Shown: positions 22,761-34,110 of the stretch, piece by piece
Numbering within the stretch: the first letter of the stretch is position 1
Layout: the number at the start of each line of letters is the position of its first letter
Assembly: GCA_039707465.1 (NCBI GenBank)
Contig: CM077643.1
Coordinates: forward strand, 327,790,419 to 327,854,418
Direction: 5' to 3'
Length of the DNA: 64,000 bases
Origin: Rhabdophis nuchalis
Lineage: Eukaryota > Chordata > Lepidosauria > Squamata > Natricidae
Notes under the pieces: generated by a model
Seen by the model: the letters and a program-made list of their open reading frames with translations, nothing else
What the model was told of the DNA's origin: nothing
The model's database searches: none
Made by a program: the position numbers and the translations under genes

Positions 22761-23458
22761 CAGAGGTAGGTTGCTACCTGTTTGCACTGGTTCAGGTGAA
22801 CCAGTAGTGGACATTGGGACTGGGTCACCAAACCGGTAGGGACAGCTAGTTGGCCACCCCCCAAACTGGTTCTCTGGTCGCCCATTCTGTCGCTGGCATG
22901 TTTTTTACTCATTACTCATGAGAGACCGCCTCCTACCACATTCCTCCCTTCGACCTGTCTGCTCCCACAGAGTGGGCCTTCTCAGGTTGCCGTCAGCCAG
23001 TCAATGCCAGCTGGCGACTCCCAGGGGACGAGCCTTCTCTATGGCGGGCCCGACACTCTGGAACGACGTGCCCCCCGATATCCGTACCATCACGGACCTA
23101 CGACTCTTCCGTTGGATGTTAAAAGCACATTTTTTCCATCTAGCCGGCCTGACATAGACTAGGGAATAATTTTAAATTTGATATTTATTGGTTTTAATTC
23201 TATTTATCCAAATTTTAGCACAGATTTAATTAATTTAATTATTTTTTATACTTTGTATATTGTTGGGTTTTTATCTTCTGTGCACCGCCCTGAGGCCCTT
23301 TTAGGTGAAATAGGGCAGTATATAAATCAAATAAATAAATAAAATAAATAATAAATTTTATAATATTCTGCACATGCGCAGAACAAAACAGGCAACTGCG
23401 CATGCACAAAGCATATGTGAAGTGAACTGGCAGTAACACCGGCATCAAACCACCCCTG
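22761..23458 (+). mobile_element. Non-autonomous hAT element split by an L2 3' end
   Basis: The ends CAGAGGTAGGTTGC and CATCAAACCACCCCTG are flanked by GTATGTAT (22753-22760) and ATATGTAT (23459-23466), a 7/8 match. About 160 bp on the left and 105 bp on the right remain after removing the L2 insertion. Confidence 0.68.
22919..23353 (+). mobile_element. L2 LINE 3' fragment inside hAT
   Basis: The last 79 residues of ORF2 (MRDRLLPHSSLRPVCSHRVGLLRLPSA...FHLAGLT, ending 23157) are followed by the 3' UTR and the hairpin CCGCCCTGAGGCCC...AGGGC, then an AAAT tail. The diverged hairpin suggests an older subfamily. Confidence 0.75.
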
Positions 23459-23466
23459 ATATGTAT

Positions 23467-24520
23467 GTTTACACAGATTTAAGGAAACTAAGCATTTTTC
23501 TTGAGTGTAGAGAAATGTATATCTACATGTAAAAATAATAATAGCAACAATAACAGCAAAAACACCATGGCTAGGAAATAAACTTTCTTTTAAAATTTAA
23601 ATTATATTATGCCCCAGTAACCAAATGAACATATGTTCCACCCTGGTAAGGAAATAAAACCAATTTGATCAACAGCTTAGAAAACTATGGAAGGAAAGGC
23701 ACAGTATGTTAAAATGGGATATTGTGCTTCTCAGCAGGAAAAAAAAATCCTATTCTGTTCTGCTCAGTTTATTCCAATTGGGTAAGTTTTCATTTTAATG
23801 AAAAGGGGGAAAAGTAAATGTTAGGTTCATAAATTCAGGACAGTTACAAAATGACTGGGAATCTGATATCCTCCAGATGTTTGGTAGGATGGCCAATGGC
23901 AAGAGACTGAATGTTATTCTCCAAACATCCGGAAGATCAAATGGCATGATAATCTGTGTATTATATTTTGAATTAAAAAGCAAAACATTTTTGACCTGGC
24001 TCTTGTATTCTATTAATTAGCAGGGGGTTGTTTAACATTCATTGAGGGCTTCACAAATAATGCAAGATTATAAATTACAAACCATAACTGGCAGCATTCA
24101 TATCAAATGTGAAGTCCAATCAAGTACATTGCAACATGTCTTGACAGGTTGTGTAAACCATGTCTGGCTTGAATGCATGTTCTTTGAAGAAAATGAACCA
24201 GAAAATATGAAAGCATTTTCTGTTGTGACACTTCCTTAAGGATTACAATTGCTACGATGCTTACAATAATGAAGGCGATATTATTTTATGATATTGATGA
24301 AGGAAAGTGGAGAATTCCAAAGCAACAGTTCAGAGCTTATCCATCTTGTTAGGAAATTAATCTAGCTGAGTTAACTACATCTCCTCCTGCATATGCACAG
24401 AATAATGACCATATTTTTATTTGAAGTAATTGTATACAGGTTTTGATTCGTGGAACAATTTAAATTGAAAATGTAATGAAAAATTTAGAGAAAAGAATGC
24501 CTTAAAAACACATTTGTATC
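23467..24520. other. No gene or repeat recognised
   Basis: AT-rich unique-looking DNA with no supported feature. Confidence 0.4.
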
Positions 24521-24527
24521 TACCAAC

Positions 24528-24528
<1 letters not shown>

Positions 24529-24606
<78 letters not shown>

Positions 24607-24617
24607 CTCTTTCTTTC

Positions 24618-24660
<43 letters not shown>

Positions 24661-24775
24661 TCCTCCCTTCCTCTCTCCCTCCCTCCCTCCCTCCCCCCCC
24701 TTCCTGGAGAAGGGAGAAGAGAAAGGAAGGGAAAAGAGAAGGGGAGAGGAGGGGAGGGTGGAGGGGAGGAGAGGT
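24529..24775. repeat. (CTTT)n, (CT)n and purine-rich tract
   Basis: About 20 CTTT units, then (CT)n at 24624-24656, a CCCT block, then a strand switch into a GGAGAAGGGAAA purine tract. Such mirror-type purine/pyrimidine runs can form triplex DNA. A separate (CTCC)n lies at 24886-24916. Confidence 0.9.
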
Positions 24776-24919
24776 GAAGTCTCTTTCTGCAAGAAATCAA
24801 ACACAATCCCAAAGAAATGATCAATAATTTCAATGGTAGATGTACTGCTTCCCTCTCTTTTCTACCCATCTCCAAATCTCTCTCTCTCCCTCCCTCCCTC
24901 CCTCCCTCCCTCCCTAACC

Positions 24920-25790
24920 CCCCCTCTCAACGTGATATGCTTCTCACCTCTTTTCCTCCCCTGTGGCTTACTATTATAATCTTAAAAAGAAGGATTAGCC
25001 TGAAGGCAACTGATCAAAAGCAGGTAGGAAATCATCTCTAAAAGATAAGAAAGCCATCCTCACCTACTTCCCCATTAACAGGAACATTTACATAGCAGCC
25101 GGCTACATAAATTGAATAGCAGGTCTGGCGAGTCCTCTTTGCTTAAGGCAAAATGCATATATTTCAGTGTTTCATACGGGGAAAACATTGGCATCTCTAA
25201 GATTTGAGACCTCTGGATAGCAACATCCAAATTGCCTCTTAATTATTTGATCTTACAAAAGTCTGGTGGGTGGAGGGAAATCTGCCATTCAGGCCCATTG
25301 CCAATTGCCCAGTCCCAGCTGACCCTTCCTCTTCAATTTAAAGGGTTAACCAGAAGCCTCCCTCTGATCAGAACTGTAACTAAGGCAGCTACAACCAGCA
25401 GAACCCCGTAGCCAAGGCAAGCTTTGACCTACTTGCTTATATTATAGAGCACTCCAGGGTTTCTCATGGAATACGAGAATATGAGTAATTCAAAAGAAGC
25501 AGTTGTATGTAAAGGGACATCCCCAGCCTTTTTTTTTTTTTTGTCAGGGGTGGTGGTGGCGGCGGGGAGCATTTTAATATTTTGTAGTTTTTGAAAACAA
25601 TTTTAGCACATAAAAACCTCTTCCTGCAACAGCCAAATAACAAATGGACATGGTTCTGTGCAATTATACTCTGAGTGGCTGGGAAATGAATGGTATTGGA
25701 AACACATTCTGCACACTTCTCATAGTACTCTAATTAACAGACAATATTTGTAACAAGTATGTCATTAGGAAAAAAATTACCTTTGCTATG
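24920..25790. other. No gene or repeat recognised
   Basis: Unique-looking sequence. There is a T12 run near 25532 and no supported feature. Confidence 0.4.
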
Positions 25791-25792
25791 AT

Positions 25793-26035
25793 AGCCCCAA
25801 AGGTGTTTTTTCAGGAGGCAACTGGACTTTTGTGTTTTTTCTTTGAAGATGTTTCACTTCTCCTCCAAGAAGCCTCCTCAGCTCTGACTGGATGGTGGAG
25901 AAGGGAAGGATCAATCCAGCATCCAGTCAGAGCTGAAGAAGCTTCTTGGATGAGAAGCAAAATGTCTTTAAAGAAAAAACAAGAAAGTCCAGTTGCCTCC
26001 TGAAAGAGCACCTTTGGGACCTGGCTGACTGAGAA
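25793..26035. mobile_element. Head-to-head palindrome of Penelope-type terminal repeats
   Basis: The left arm (25797-25895) and right arm (25915-26030) are inverted copies: TTCAGGAGGCAACTGGACTT on the left and its complement ending CAGTTGCCTCCTGAAAG on the right. Each arm, read outward, has CTGARGA, an AGCTTCTT...GAGAAGC stem and GAAAC or its decayed form AAAAT. That order resembles hammerhead cores reported in Penelope-like elements. The same arm pair recurs at 8845-9000. Confidence 0.6.
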
Positions 26036-26518
26036 TCTCTATAGACTCTTTGCCATGCTGTTGCTTCCAGGTTTCCCTCTGTGTTTTGGCTTGAGTATTA
26101 CGTATTTTATGGTGGATTTTAACTAGTATTCAGCAATATAATCGTAGTCATTTCATATCTTGCTTTGGGAATAGTGATTTAAGACCTTTTTCACCCCTGC
26201 TCCATAGAGGTGAAAGATGATTCTTTGAAGCGAGGAAAACGCCTACTTCTTCTTATTACTCTTCTTGCTTGTCCTCCTGTCTGATATGAAAGGGCTGTCA
26301 AGTTAATCTACTTATAAGTTTGGAATATTTAAAATGAGAAGCAATTGTTGGAGAATTAGAAGACTCTGGGTGCTATTTTAGAAATCTGCATTGGCACTAC
26401 CTTGTCATGATTTGACAGGTAATCAAAATTCAAACTTATTCATTAAAGAAATTGAGGGACTGAACCAAACACTTCCTATACCAGTGTTCTATTTTCTATT
26501 AATGTGGAGAAACGATGA

Positions 26519-26559
<41 letters not shown>

Positions 26560-27814
26560 TACAAGCAGGCCTGTGCATGTGTGCCCATTTTAACCAAAAG
26601 TGAACATAATGTTTATTATTTTATGTCTATTAGATGAGGAAACTAACGACACAGGAAAATCGGAACAAACATAAGGGAAATTCTCTCTGTACGATACTGT
26701 TCCAATCAGGAGATTAATAAGTCATAGGGAAATTAATGTTTTGCTTAACATTTTACAATTAACATCTTTTTTTTGGTGTGGGTGGGAGAGAAATGCAACT
26801 GTATTTGTTTAAAAACTATGATACCCTTGTGATTTACAATGTGAATTGCACAAAAGCAATGAGAAATGATCTCTTCTTTCTTTAAAGGGCTAACTGTCAA
26901 ATATAAGTGGAAATGAAAAGCATAGTTTTTGTTTATGAAATGATCCTCCCCTTTGTGTGTGTGTGTGTGTTTGTGTGTGTCTTTATGTGCACAAGTCATA
27001 AGTAAAGATTTCAAAAATCTGGTCAATGTCTCCTGCAAATAGTTAAAAAAAACACCAAACTATTTTTAGTACAAACTCACAAATCTGTTTTACCATCTGC
27101 AAGCCATGATCGTAAAGCAGTATTTCTTCTTACTCATCAATAATATCTTATAAAAGATGCAAAAAGCAAGCTGCCTCAAAGAAGACAGCCAGAGTGCTTT
27201 TTTATTGGTGCCAATTTCCTTTTACTTTCTGAGCTGATTAAAAATATTCCATTTTGCTTGTGGGGCATCATGCAGCATTTATACCTATTAGAAAATAATA
27301 ATACTTAACGGAACTGTTGAACAACTAAGCTTAGTACATAAGCCTGCTTTTCATATTACTTTTTCCATAAGTGCATCCTTGAGATGAATATAATGTAATG
27401 AATGGATCTTATGGTCTTAATTGTTGCTGGTTAATTGTGTTATCCAGCAAATTCCATCCCCACAACTTTGAAATAGTTAGAAATACAAACTCTCCTTATG
27501 AAATTGTTCTAAATCTATAAGTGGGTCTGAGCGCCTTGTGTAATACCAAGAATCCTATTCTTCTATAATCTCAAAGGGAAATTTTTTTTCCCCACTCATA
27601 CACAAAAACATTTGATCCACAGTTTCTCACATTCACATACAGAATCAGTTATGAATTCTGCTGTAGCAACTACCTGTAGTTGCAAGTCTCTTCTGCATTA
27701 TACTGCATTTAACTGTATACCCAGCACTCACTGAAGGAGAGAAACTACTTTGCAAAGCCAATTTAAAGAAGCAGTCTACTAAAGGACTGTAGACTTGGCC
27801 AGTCAAAACACTCA
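26036..27814. other. Unique-looking DNA with a (GT)n microsatellite
   Basis: (GT)n lies at 26519-26558 and a shorter GT run at 26954-26980. Around 27100-27300 base composition is more balanced and lacks repeats, but no coding potential is visible. Confidence 0.45.
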
Positions 27815-28245
27815 AAGCTAGTGGACTCTGTTTTAGGGGGACAGAGATCCCTAAGAGTTTCAGCATCAAGATACTTGTTGGACCACCTCTCTCTGAGGAT
27901 AGTTGCCTATTCTACTGGATTAGATGGTATGGTTGTGTTGCAGGTCCTCTCCATTAAATATCGCTTTCTAATAGGATCTTCTTGGTGGCCTTTTGGAATA
28001 ACCTTTTGGAACAAGGTTCCAAAGATCAGAGATCCCTACCTTTTAGCCTTCTGGAAGACTGTGAGGACCTGGCCTTTCTCTAAGCATTGGGCTAGCTTGG
28101 GGGTTGAGCTGTAAGGATGGTTTGCCTGACACCTAAGGAGAAGGATACAATTATTTTAAACTATGTTTTATAGATTGTTCTGAGCTGCCTACAGACATTC
28201 TGTGAGGTAGGCAGCTATATGAAACCTGAAAATAAAATAATAAAT
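27815..28245 (+). mobile_element. Old L2-like LINE 3' end of a different lineage
   Basis: The 97-residue frame ending at 28114 reads like the C-terminus of a CR1/L2-group ORF2 (TFWNKVPKIRDPYLLAFWKTVRTWPFSKHWA). A 3' UTR follows, ending in the stem AGCTGCCTACAG...TGTGAGGTAGGCAGCT and ATATGAAACCTGAAAATAAAATAAT. It is not the abundant L2 subfamily, and the low similarity suggests an older relative. Confidence 0.55.
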
Positions 28246-29365
28246 CTTCCTATTATTTCAAACAAAGATGAAGAAGTACTGTTTAAGACGTCTAGGTATT
28301 AATGAGATACTTTTCTTCCTTTTCTTTAATTTCAAATGTTAGTCTACTCATTTCTGCACATTGAATATTTTGAGGTATGGGATCTGCTCTATCAAAGGTT
28401 AAATAAGAGAAACAGGAGTTAGAATCTCGAAAAGTACAAGAGAAAGATTAATTTCACTACTAGGGTTGTTTACTGTAATTTATTAATTTCGATTAATTTT
28501 GATTAATATTACTAATATGTTATGAGAGAAAATCATTGTTATTATGAAACGACCATTAGAGGATACTATTATTATGACTATGACAAATATTACTCCAAAG
28601 AAGTATAACCAGGCAACACACTTTATGTATGAATTTTGAACATGTTGCTCTCTTTGATCTACACTATTTAAAAAATAATAATGAGATAATTTCTTAGGGG
28701 GATACTTTCTTAGGGGGATACTTAATATGCTTTTCTATAAGTAGGGGAAATTATTAGACATAAACCACTAGTGTACAGATTAATTGTAGTAATTCAATGG
28801 AAAGTAGTTTTTAGCAAGTTTTAGCAAACTTGAACAATCTCAGATCTTCATTGTACCTCTTGAAGGTCACGCTTACTGGATTCCTTCCTAATGTATGTAT
28901 TTGCTTCATTATGATCCATGCCACTTATCTTTTAAATTTGATTTTACATATATTTAAGGATCTGATACTTTATGGAATGTGAATTGCGGCATTTGTTTTG
29001 GAAGAAGCTCAAGGTCTATCAAGATGATTATTCCCTTATACTTGACGTCTCTTCATTGGGGGGGAAAATCACATATTGACAAATCCATTTTGTTGGCTTA
29101 GCTTTAGCAGTCTAAAAAGGTGCCTGCAATTTATTCCTATTGATTCCCATATGATAGCTTGTCCATTTTAGGAATATCCCCATTTCTGTTACAGATGCAT
29201 TAATTTGGGCAGAAAAAGATAACATTTTTTTCCATTTTTTGACTAACTAGTAGTGAGATCCATCCACTTGTTTTGAGAATGATGTGCTATTATAAATTAC
29301 TGATTTAGGATTGCATTACTGTGGTGGCCACCAGAAATGATTAATGGAGGATATTGTTTAATTTA
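28246..29365. other. Mostly unrecognised; possible L1 scrap near 28370-28450
   Basis: 'AGGTATGGGATCTGCTCTATCAAAGGTTAAATAA' resembles the WDLLYQ-type ORF2 end of the L1 copy at 12548, at low similarity. A 17-bp unit is tandemly duplicated at 28692-28727 (TTCTTAGGGGGATACT). Nothing else is supported. Confidence 0.35.
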
Positions 29366-29367
29366 AC

Positions 29368-29480
29368 CTGGGCTGTCCAACTTTGGCAATTCTAAGGCCT
29401 GTGGACTTAAACTTTCTGATTTCTGGGAATTGAAGTCCACAAGTCTTAAAGTTGTCAAGGTTGGACATCTCTGTTGCAAT
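29368..29480. mobile_element. Palindromic MITE, degraded
   Basis: The arms 'GTCCAACTTTGGCAATTCTAAG' (left end) and CTTAAAGTTGTCAAGGTTGGAC (right end) are inverted, around a GGACTT...AAGTCC core. It is related to the 'tctcaacctttggcaac' palindrome at 29927-33403. Confidence 0.55.
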
Positions 29481-29926
29481 TCTTAAGAAATACTAATTCT
29501 TCTATAAATGTGCCTGGGATGTCCTTGTAATGATGAAGCAGCCTACATGAGTGACATGTTCAATCATTCCTCACTATTTTTCAAACATTTAAAATAGCAT
29601 TTCCTAACTAAATTCATTCTATTTTCAGACTTTTCTTATGCAAATAAATTCACAGTGGAATAAATAGAAACCCCTTATATTCACTCAGGTTTATGAAGTT
29701 CATTGCCATGTACCACATTCTTTGCCTGAGGATCATTATCTTGGATGCATCCTAGCAGTCTGACCACTGGTAGGACTTGTATCATTCACCTATATCACCA
29801 GTCTGATTGTTCTGGTTTTAAGGTATCCAATTAATATAATGTTCCACCATAGAAGCACTGAGATACGCCCTGTCAAGAAACAGACATTGCAGGGGTTCCA
29901 GGAATGCTATTTTATTGATGGTATAG
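29481..29926. other. No gene or repeat recognised
   Basis: Unique-looking AT-rich stretch with no supported feature. Confidence 0.4.
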
Positions 29927-30209
29927 CAATGTTTCTCAACTTTGGCAACCTAAAGATATGTGGACTTCAACTCTCAGAATTCCCCAGACAAAATTCTGGG
30001 AGCTGAAGTCCACACATCTTTTACTTACTTTTTAATTTTGTATACCGCATCCTCTCCCCAAGGGGACTCGGAGCGGTGCACAGGGAAATTAAAACATATA
30101 AAAATATATACAAACAATAAATACAATAAATAAAAGCAGATTAAATTGATCGTCCCTGCGCTAAAAACCCCATTAAAACTAAATTCCCTAAACACCCCAG
30201 AGGTAGAGA

Positions 30210-30776
30210 CTAACCAAGGCCGGCCAGGCAGAAAAAGTGTGTTTTCAGTTTTCGACGGAAGGAGCGGAGGTCCGTAGTTGTTCTAATGTCGGGGGGGAGG
30301 TCGTTCCAGAGGGCTGGGCCTGCCACAGAGAAGGCCCTTCCCCTGGGCGTCGCCCGCTGACACAGTCTAGTGGACGGCACCCGGAGAAGTCCCTCTCTGT
30401 GGGAGCGGATCGGCCGTGAGGATGTATGAGGCAGGATCCGATCCCGCAGATAGCTAGGTCCCGAGCCATGGAGCGCTTTGAAGATGACAACTAGCACCTT
30501 GAATCGCAACCGAAAGACGACAGGCAGCCAGTGCAGCTCACGCAAGAGCGGTGTTATATGGGCGTACCTTGCGGTCCCCATTATTGCTCGCGCGGCTGCA
30601 TTCTGGACCAGCTGAAGTCCTCGGGTGCACCTCAAGGGGAGCCCCATGTAGAGAGAGTTACAATAGTCCAGTCGGGATGTCACGAGAGCATGAGTGACTG
30701 TGCAAAGGGCGTCCCGATCCAATAGGGGGCGCAACTGGCGTACCAGGCGGACCTGGTAAAACGCCCTCCTGGCCAC
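30210..30776 (-). pseudogene. C-terminal remainder of the split L2 ORF2
   Basis: 188 residues (ARRAFYQVRLVRQLRPLLDRDALC...RKLKTHFFCLAGLG) continue the preceding ORF2 after the insertion. About 8 bp of target are missing at the junction. It has no start of its own. Confidence 0.82.
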
Positions 30777-30777
30777 G

Positions 30778-31034
30778 CTGCCTCTTCCGCCAACGTCTTA
30801 AGACGTATCTATTCCAACAAGCCGGCCTAGGATAGCCCCTACTTCTGACTTTTAAAATTAAAATTAATTTGGTATGGTTTTAAAATGGGTTTTTAGCACG
30901 GGTCCAATAATTTAATATATTTTAATCGATTTTGTATTTTGTATTTTGTGGTTTTAATAATGCCTGTGCGCCGCCCTGGGTCCTAACAAGGAGAAGGGCG
31001 GGGTATAAATTTAATAAAATAAATAAAATAAAAA
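30778..31034 (+). mobile_element. L2 3' end inserted in the opposite orientation into L2
   Basis: It holds the last 18 codons of ORF2 (CLFRQRLKTYLFQQAGLG-like), the 3' UTR, the hairpin CCGCCCTGGGTCCTAACAAGGAGAAGGGCGG and the tail ATAAATTTAATAAAATAAATAAAAT. The host L2 resumes with TTGATCTTCC. Compared with other copies, GCTGTCAC is missing from the host at the joint, so a small deletion replaced a target duplication. Confidence 0.82.
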
Positions 31035-33401
31035 TTGATCTTCCATGGACAGCCGGGCATCCAGGAGGACACCCAAATTGCGCGCCCCATCCACAGGGGC
31101 AAGATGTTCGCCCCCTATGGCCAGCGATGGAGTGAGCTGGTTGAATCGGGCGGCCGGAAACCACAGCCACTCGGTCTTGGTCAGGTTGAGCCTGAGTCCG
31201 TTACTTCCCATCCAGATCCGCACGGCTTCCAGGCACTGGCACATCACTGCTACGGCATCGTTGGGGTGGTTTGGGGTAGATATATACAGCTGAGTGTCAT
31301 CAGCGTAGAGATGGTACTCTACCCCAAAACCACGGATGATCTCACCCAGCGGCTTCATGTATGTGTTGAACAGGAGAGGTGAGAGGACCGATCCCTGAGG
31401 CACCCCACATGTGAGGGGTCTCGAGGTCGACCTCTGCTCTCCTGCCAACACAAATTGCGATCGGCCAGAGAGGTAGGAGGAGAACCACCGTAAAACGGTG
31501 CCTCCCACCCCCAACCCCCCCAGCCGATGCAATAGGATACCATGGTCGATGGTATCGAAAGCCGCCGAGAGGTCTAATAGGACCAGGATGGAGGAACAAC
31601 CCCCATCTCTGGCCCTCCAGAGATCATCGACCAACGCGACCAATGCCGTCTCGGTGCTATGCCCGGGCCGAAAGCCGGACTGGCGCGGGTCTAGATAATC
31701 AACTTCCTCCAGGTGACGGGGAAACTGTTGTGCCACCACATTCTCAACAACCTTCGCCAAGAAGGGAAGGTTGGAGACTGGACGATAGTTGTTTAATAGA
31801 GCTGGATCCAAGGAGGGCTTCTTAAGGAGGGGCCTCACCATCGCCTCTTTTAGGGAAGCAGGCAAGGAACCCTCACTTAAGGATGCGTTAACAACCTCTT
31901 GGAGCCAGCCTCGTGTCACCTCCCAGGATGCCAGTACAAGCCAGGAGGGACACGGGTCCAATAAACATGTGGTGGCTCGCAGTCGCCCACGTAACCTGTC
32001 CATATCCTCGGAAGTAACGGAGTCAAACTCCTCCCAAACAAGATCTGTCTCGTGGCATCCCACTGGGCCATCAATGGGGGCTAGCTCGTTCTGTATCTGA
32101 GCGATTTTCTCCTGCAGAAAAATCACAAATTCCTCTGCTCTACCCTGTAACGGGGCTTCCCGCACCCTCTGTTGAAGGAGGGAGCGGGTCACCCTAAACA
32201 GGGCAGCAGGGCGGTTGTCTGCGGATGCTATGAGAGTAGCACAATGATGACGTTTGGCCACTCTCAGCGCCACAATGTAAGTCCGTAAATGGGCTCTTAC
32301 CTGTGTCCGGTCAGATTCAGATCGGGTAGACCTCCATCTTCTCTCCAGGCATCTCTTGCGGCGTTTCATCACCCTCAGCTCTTCGGTAAACCAAGGAGCC
32401 AGGGTGGTTCGCTGCCGCAAGAGAGGCCGCAAGGGCGCGACCCGATCCAAGGCTCCCGTGGTCGCAGTATTCCATGCGGCCACGAGGTCCTCCATCAGGG
32501 CGCGGGTCAGGGGTACAGGAAATGGCCCAAGCGCCGCCTGGAACCCATCCGGGTCCATCAGGCGCCTGGGGCGGAACCAGATTGGTAACTCAGGTTCCGC
32601 CTCCCCGCGGAGGGGAGCAGCGGTCGGAAAGTCGAGCCGGAGAAGTGAGTGGTCTGACCATGACAAGGGCGTGATGACTATATCCCCTATACCCAGATCA
32701 CTCTTCCATTGGCCTGAGACAAAGATGAGATCCGGTGTATGAGTGGGGCCTTGAATTAGTTGGGTCAGGTCCATGGCCGTCATGGAAGCCATGAACTCCC
32801 GAGCTACCATGGATGATTCGCCCACCGATGGCAAATTAAAGTCCCCCATGACTACAAGTCTGGGGGTCTCAACTGCCACCGTAGCGATCATCTCAAGGAG
32901 CTCGGGCAGGGCTGCTGCTACATAGCGGGGAGCCAGGTATACAACCAGCAAGCCCAACTGCCTCCCTAGGCCCCACTTCACGCAGAGGGACTCACAACCG
33001 GTAGTCTGTGGCACAATGGTCTCTCTCGGCTCAAGACCTTCCCTGACAATAACCGCTACCCCACCACCCCTACCTAGGGCCCGAGGCTGATGAAAAGCGC
33101 GGTAACCTGGTGGGCACATTTCAACGAGGGGAAGTCCACCCTCGTGGCCCAGCCAGGTCTCCGCAATTCCTAACAGGTCCGGCTCCCCCTCAGACACAAG
33201 GTCATGGACGAGGGGGGCTTTGTTGACCACGGACCTGGCGTTGCAAAACATCAGCCGTAGGCCCTGGCTCTGTACTCCCTGACCACCTAGCCTGCGGGGG
33301 TTGTGGCACTTCACCGTTTGTAACCAACGGTTCTGTGCCCTCAACCGGGAGGGTGGAACTTGTCTCCCCTCCCCCTTAAAGTTGCCAAGGTTAAGAAACA
33401 C
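31011..33401 (-). CDS. L2 ORF2: complete endonuclease and RT palm, cut short
   Basis: The 796-residue frame carries every endonuclease motif: N54 in FCNARS, E81 in AETWL, GDFN 186-189, DLIF 224-227 and SDH 249-251. RT follows with LLDLSAAFDTIDHG, CGVPQGSVLSPLLF and an intact YADD. It ends LLDARLSMEDQ followed by seven foreign residues, because the inserted opposite-strand L2 end brings a stop. The apparent start Met lies in the flanking MITE (position 33401), so the true initiation codon is uncertain. It probably represents the full endonuclease that the 2663-5287 copy lacks. It is expected to be inactive because the C-terminal domain is separated. Confidence 0.83.
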   Translation of the reverse strand: MFLNLGNFKGEGRQVPPSRLRAQNRWLQTVKCHNPRRLGGQGVQSQGLRLMFCNARSVVNKAPLVHDLVSEGEPDLLGIAETWLGHEGGLPLVEMCPPGYRAFHQPRALGRGGGVAVIVREGLEPRETIVPQTTGCESLCVKWGLGRQLGLLVVYLAPRYVAAALPELLEMIATVAVETPRLVVMGDFNLPSVGESSMVAREFMASMTAMDLTQLIQGPTHTPDLIFVSGQWKSDLGIGDIVITPLSWSDHSLLRLDFPTAAPLRGEAEPELPIWFRPRRLMDPDGFQAALGPFPVPLTRALMEDLVAAWNTATTGALDRVAPLRPLLRQRTTLAPWFTEELRVMKRRKRCLERRWRSTRSESDRTQVRAHLRTYIVALRVAKRHHCATLIASADNRPAALFRVTRSLLQQRVREAPLQGRAEEFVIFLQEKIAQIQNELAPIDGPVGCHETDLVWEEFDSVTSEDMDRLRGRLRATTCLLDPCPSWLVLASWEVTRGWLQEVVNASLSEGSLPASLKEAMVRPLLKKPSLDPALLNNYRPVSNLPFLAKVVENVVAQQFPRHLEEVDYLDPRQSGFRPGHSTETALVALVDDLWRARDGGCSSILVLLDLSAAFDTIDHGILLHRLGGLGVGGTVLRWFSSYLSGRSQFVLAGEQRSTSRPLTCGVPQGSVLSPLLFNTYMKPLGEIIRGFGVEYHLYADDTQLYISTPNHPNDAVAVMCQCLEAVRIWMGSNGLRLNLTKTEWLWFPAARFNQLTPSLAIGGEHLAPVDGARNLGVLLDARLSMEDQFLFYLFY

Positions 33402-33669
33402 TGTTTAGAATATATTAGCTGAATCTTGAAAGCCTGCCCAATATTTTCACTAAGGACAACAAAGTCAAGGTGAGGTTCCTTTGAATCTCTTGTGTTTTCT
33501 ACTTTTGCAGGGCTAAGCACTGGTTTCATAATTCCAACCACCTTCTCAAGGCCAGAGCTACATTTCTCTACATTTCATATTCTGCAAGAGCAATGGTGGA
33601 AATTTAAAACAGCAAACGCTGTCTAGCTAATAGAAATTGTTTTATAAATTGTTATAAATTGTTTTAATT

Positions 33670-33850
33670 GGGTTGTTAATGGATTATGTTTTAACTTTTT
33701 AAATTTTAGCACAGGGATAACCTATCTAATTTGATATTAATTATTTATATTTTATATTGTTTGTTTTAACTTCCTGTGCACTGCCCCGGGTCACTTCGGG
33801 GAGAGGGTGCGGTTATATAAATTCGACTATAAATAAATAAATAAATAAGA
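33670..33850 (+). mobile_element. L2 LINE 3' UTR fragment with AAAT tail
   Basis: Contains TTTTAGCACAGGGATAA and a hairpin CTGCCCCGGGTCACTTCGGGGAGAGGGTGCGG, then (AAAT)4. No coding part remains. Confidence 0.7.
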
Positions 33851-33867
33851 AGGGAATATCTGTATCT

Positions 33868-34110
33868 CAGGGTTGAACTGTGGAGTCTTTGGTGCCCCCT
33901 GAGCTTAGCTGTTTGTTTGCAGACATTTCATTATCCAAGTAGATAACCTCAACAGTGTGAGTGTGGCTTTTGCTGCTTCTTTATGTACAGCAGCTTGCCC
34001 TGCCAGTTTGGGTGGGTTTTCTCCTTGCTTCTATTGGCCATTTCCATTGAGAGGCTGGTTGTCAGGACCAATAATCCAATCATACAAGAGAATGATCATA
34101 TTGCATATGA
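33868..34110 (-). mobile_element. Penelope-type terminal repeat, antisense
   Basis: Matches 47965-48130 (CTCAGGGTTGAACTGTGGAGT and TTTGCAGACATTTCATTA). Minus-strand reading gives CTGTTGAG, a GGTTATC...GGATAAT stem and GAAATGTC, a decayed hammerhead-like core in the expected order. No reading frame is present. Confidence 0.5.

Larger units (their letters stand above)
30018..33378 (-). mobile_element. Near-complete L2 LINE, antisense, split by an opposite L2 end
   Basis: This is the most complete L2 copy: about 3.1 kb after removing the 257-bp insertion at 30778-31034. Minus-strand order is a short 5' region, endonuclease, RT, C-terminal domain, 3' UTR, hairpin CCGCTCCGAGTCCCCTTGGGGAGAGGATGCGG and an AAATTAAAAAG tail at about 30018. 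The 5' border lies in the MITE. An ORF1 is not visible. Confidence 0.85.
29927..33403. mobile_element. Palindromic hAT-like MITE split by an L2 LINE
   Basis: The left part 29927-30017 starts CAATGTTTCTCAACTTTGGC and contains GTGGACTTCAACTCTCAGAATTCC and its complement. The right part 33379-33403 is AAAGTTGCCAAGGTTAAGAAACACTG. Both ends are inverted copies of CARTGTTTCTYAACYTTGGCAAC, a common squamate terminal sequence. The flanking octamers (29919-29926, 33404-33411) do not match, so a target duplication is not demonstrated. Confidence 0.6.

Noticed and set aside
27821..28114. 97-codon frame as a host gene
   Set aside because: Its residues match a LINE ORF2 C-terminus and it is followed by a LINE-type tail hairpin.
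29919..33411. 8-bp target duplication of the palindromic MITE
   Set aside because: The flanking octamers TGGTATAG and TTTAGAAT do not match, so no duplication is claimed.
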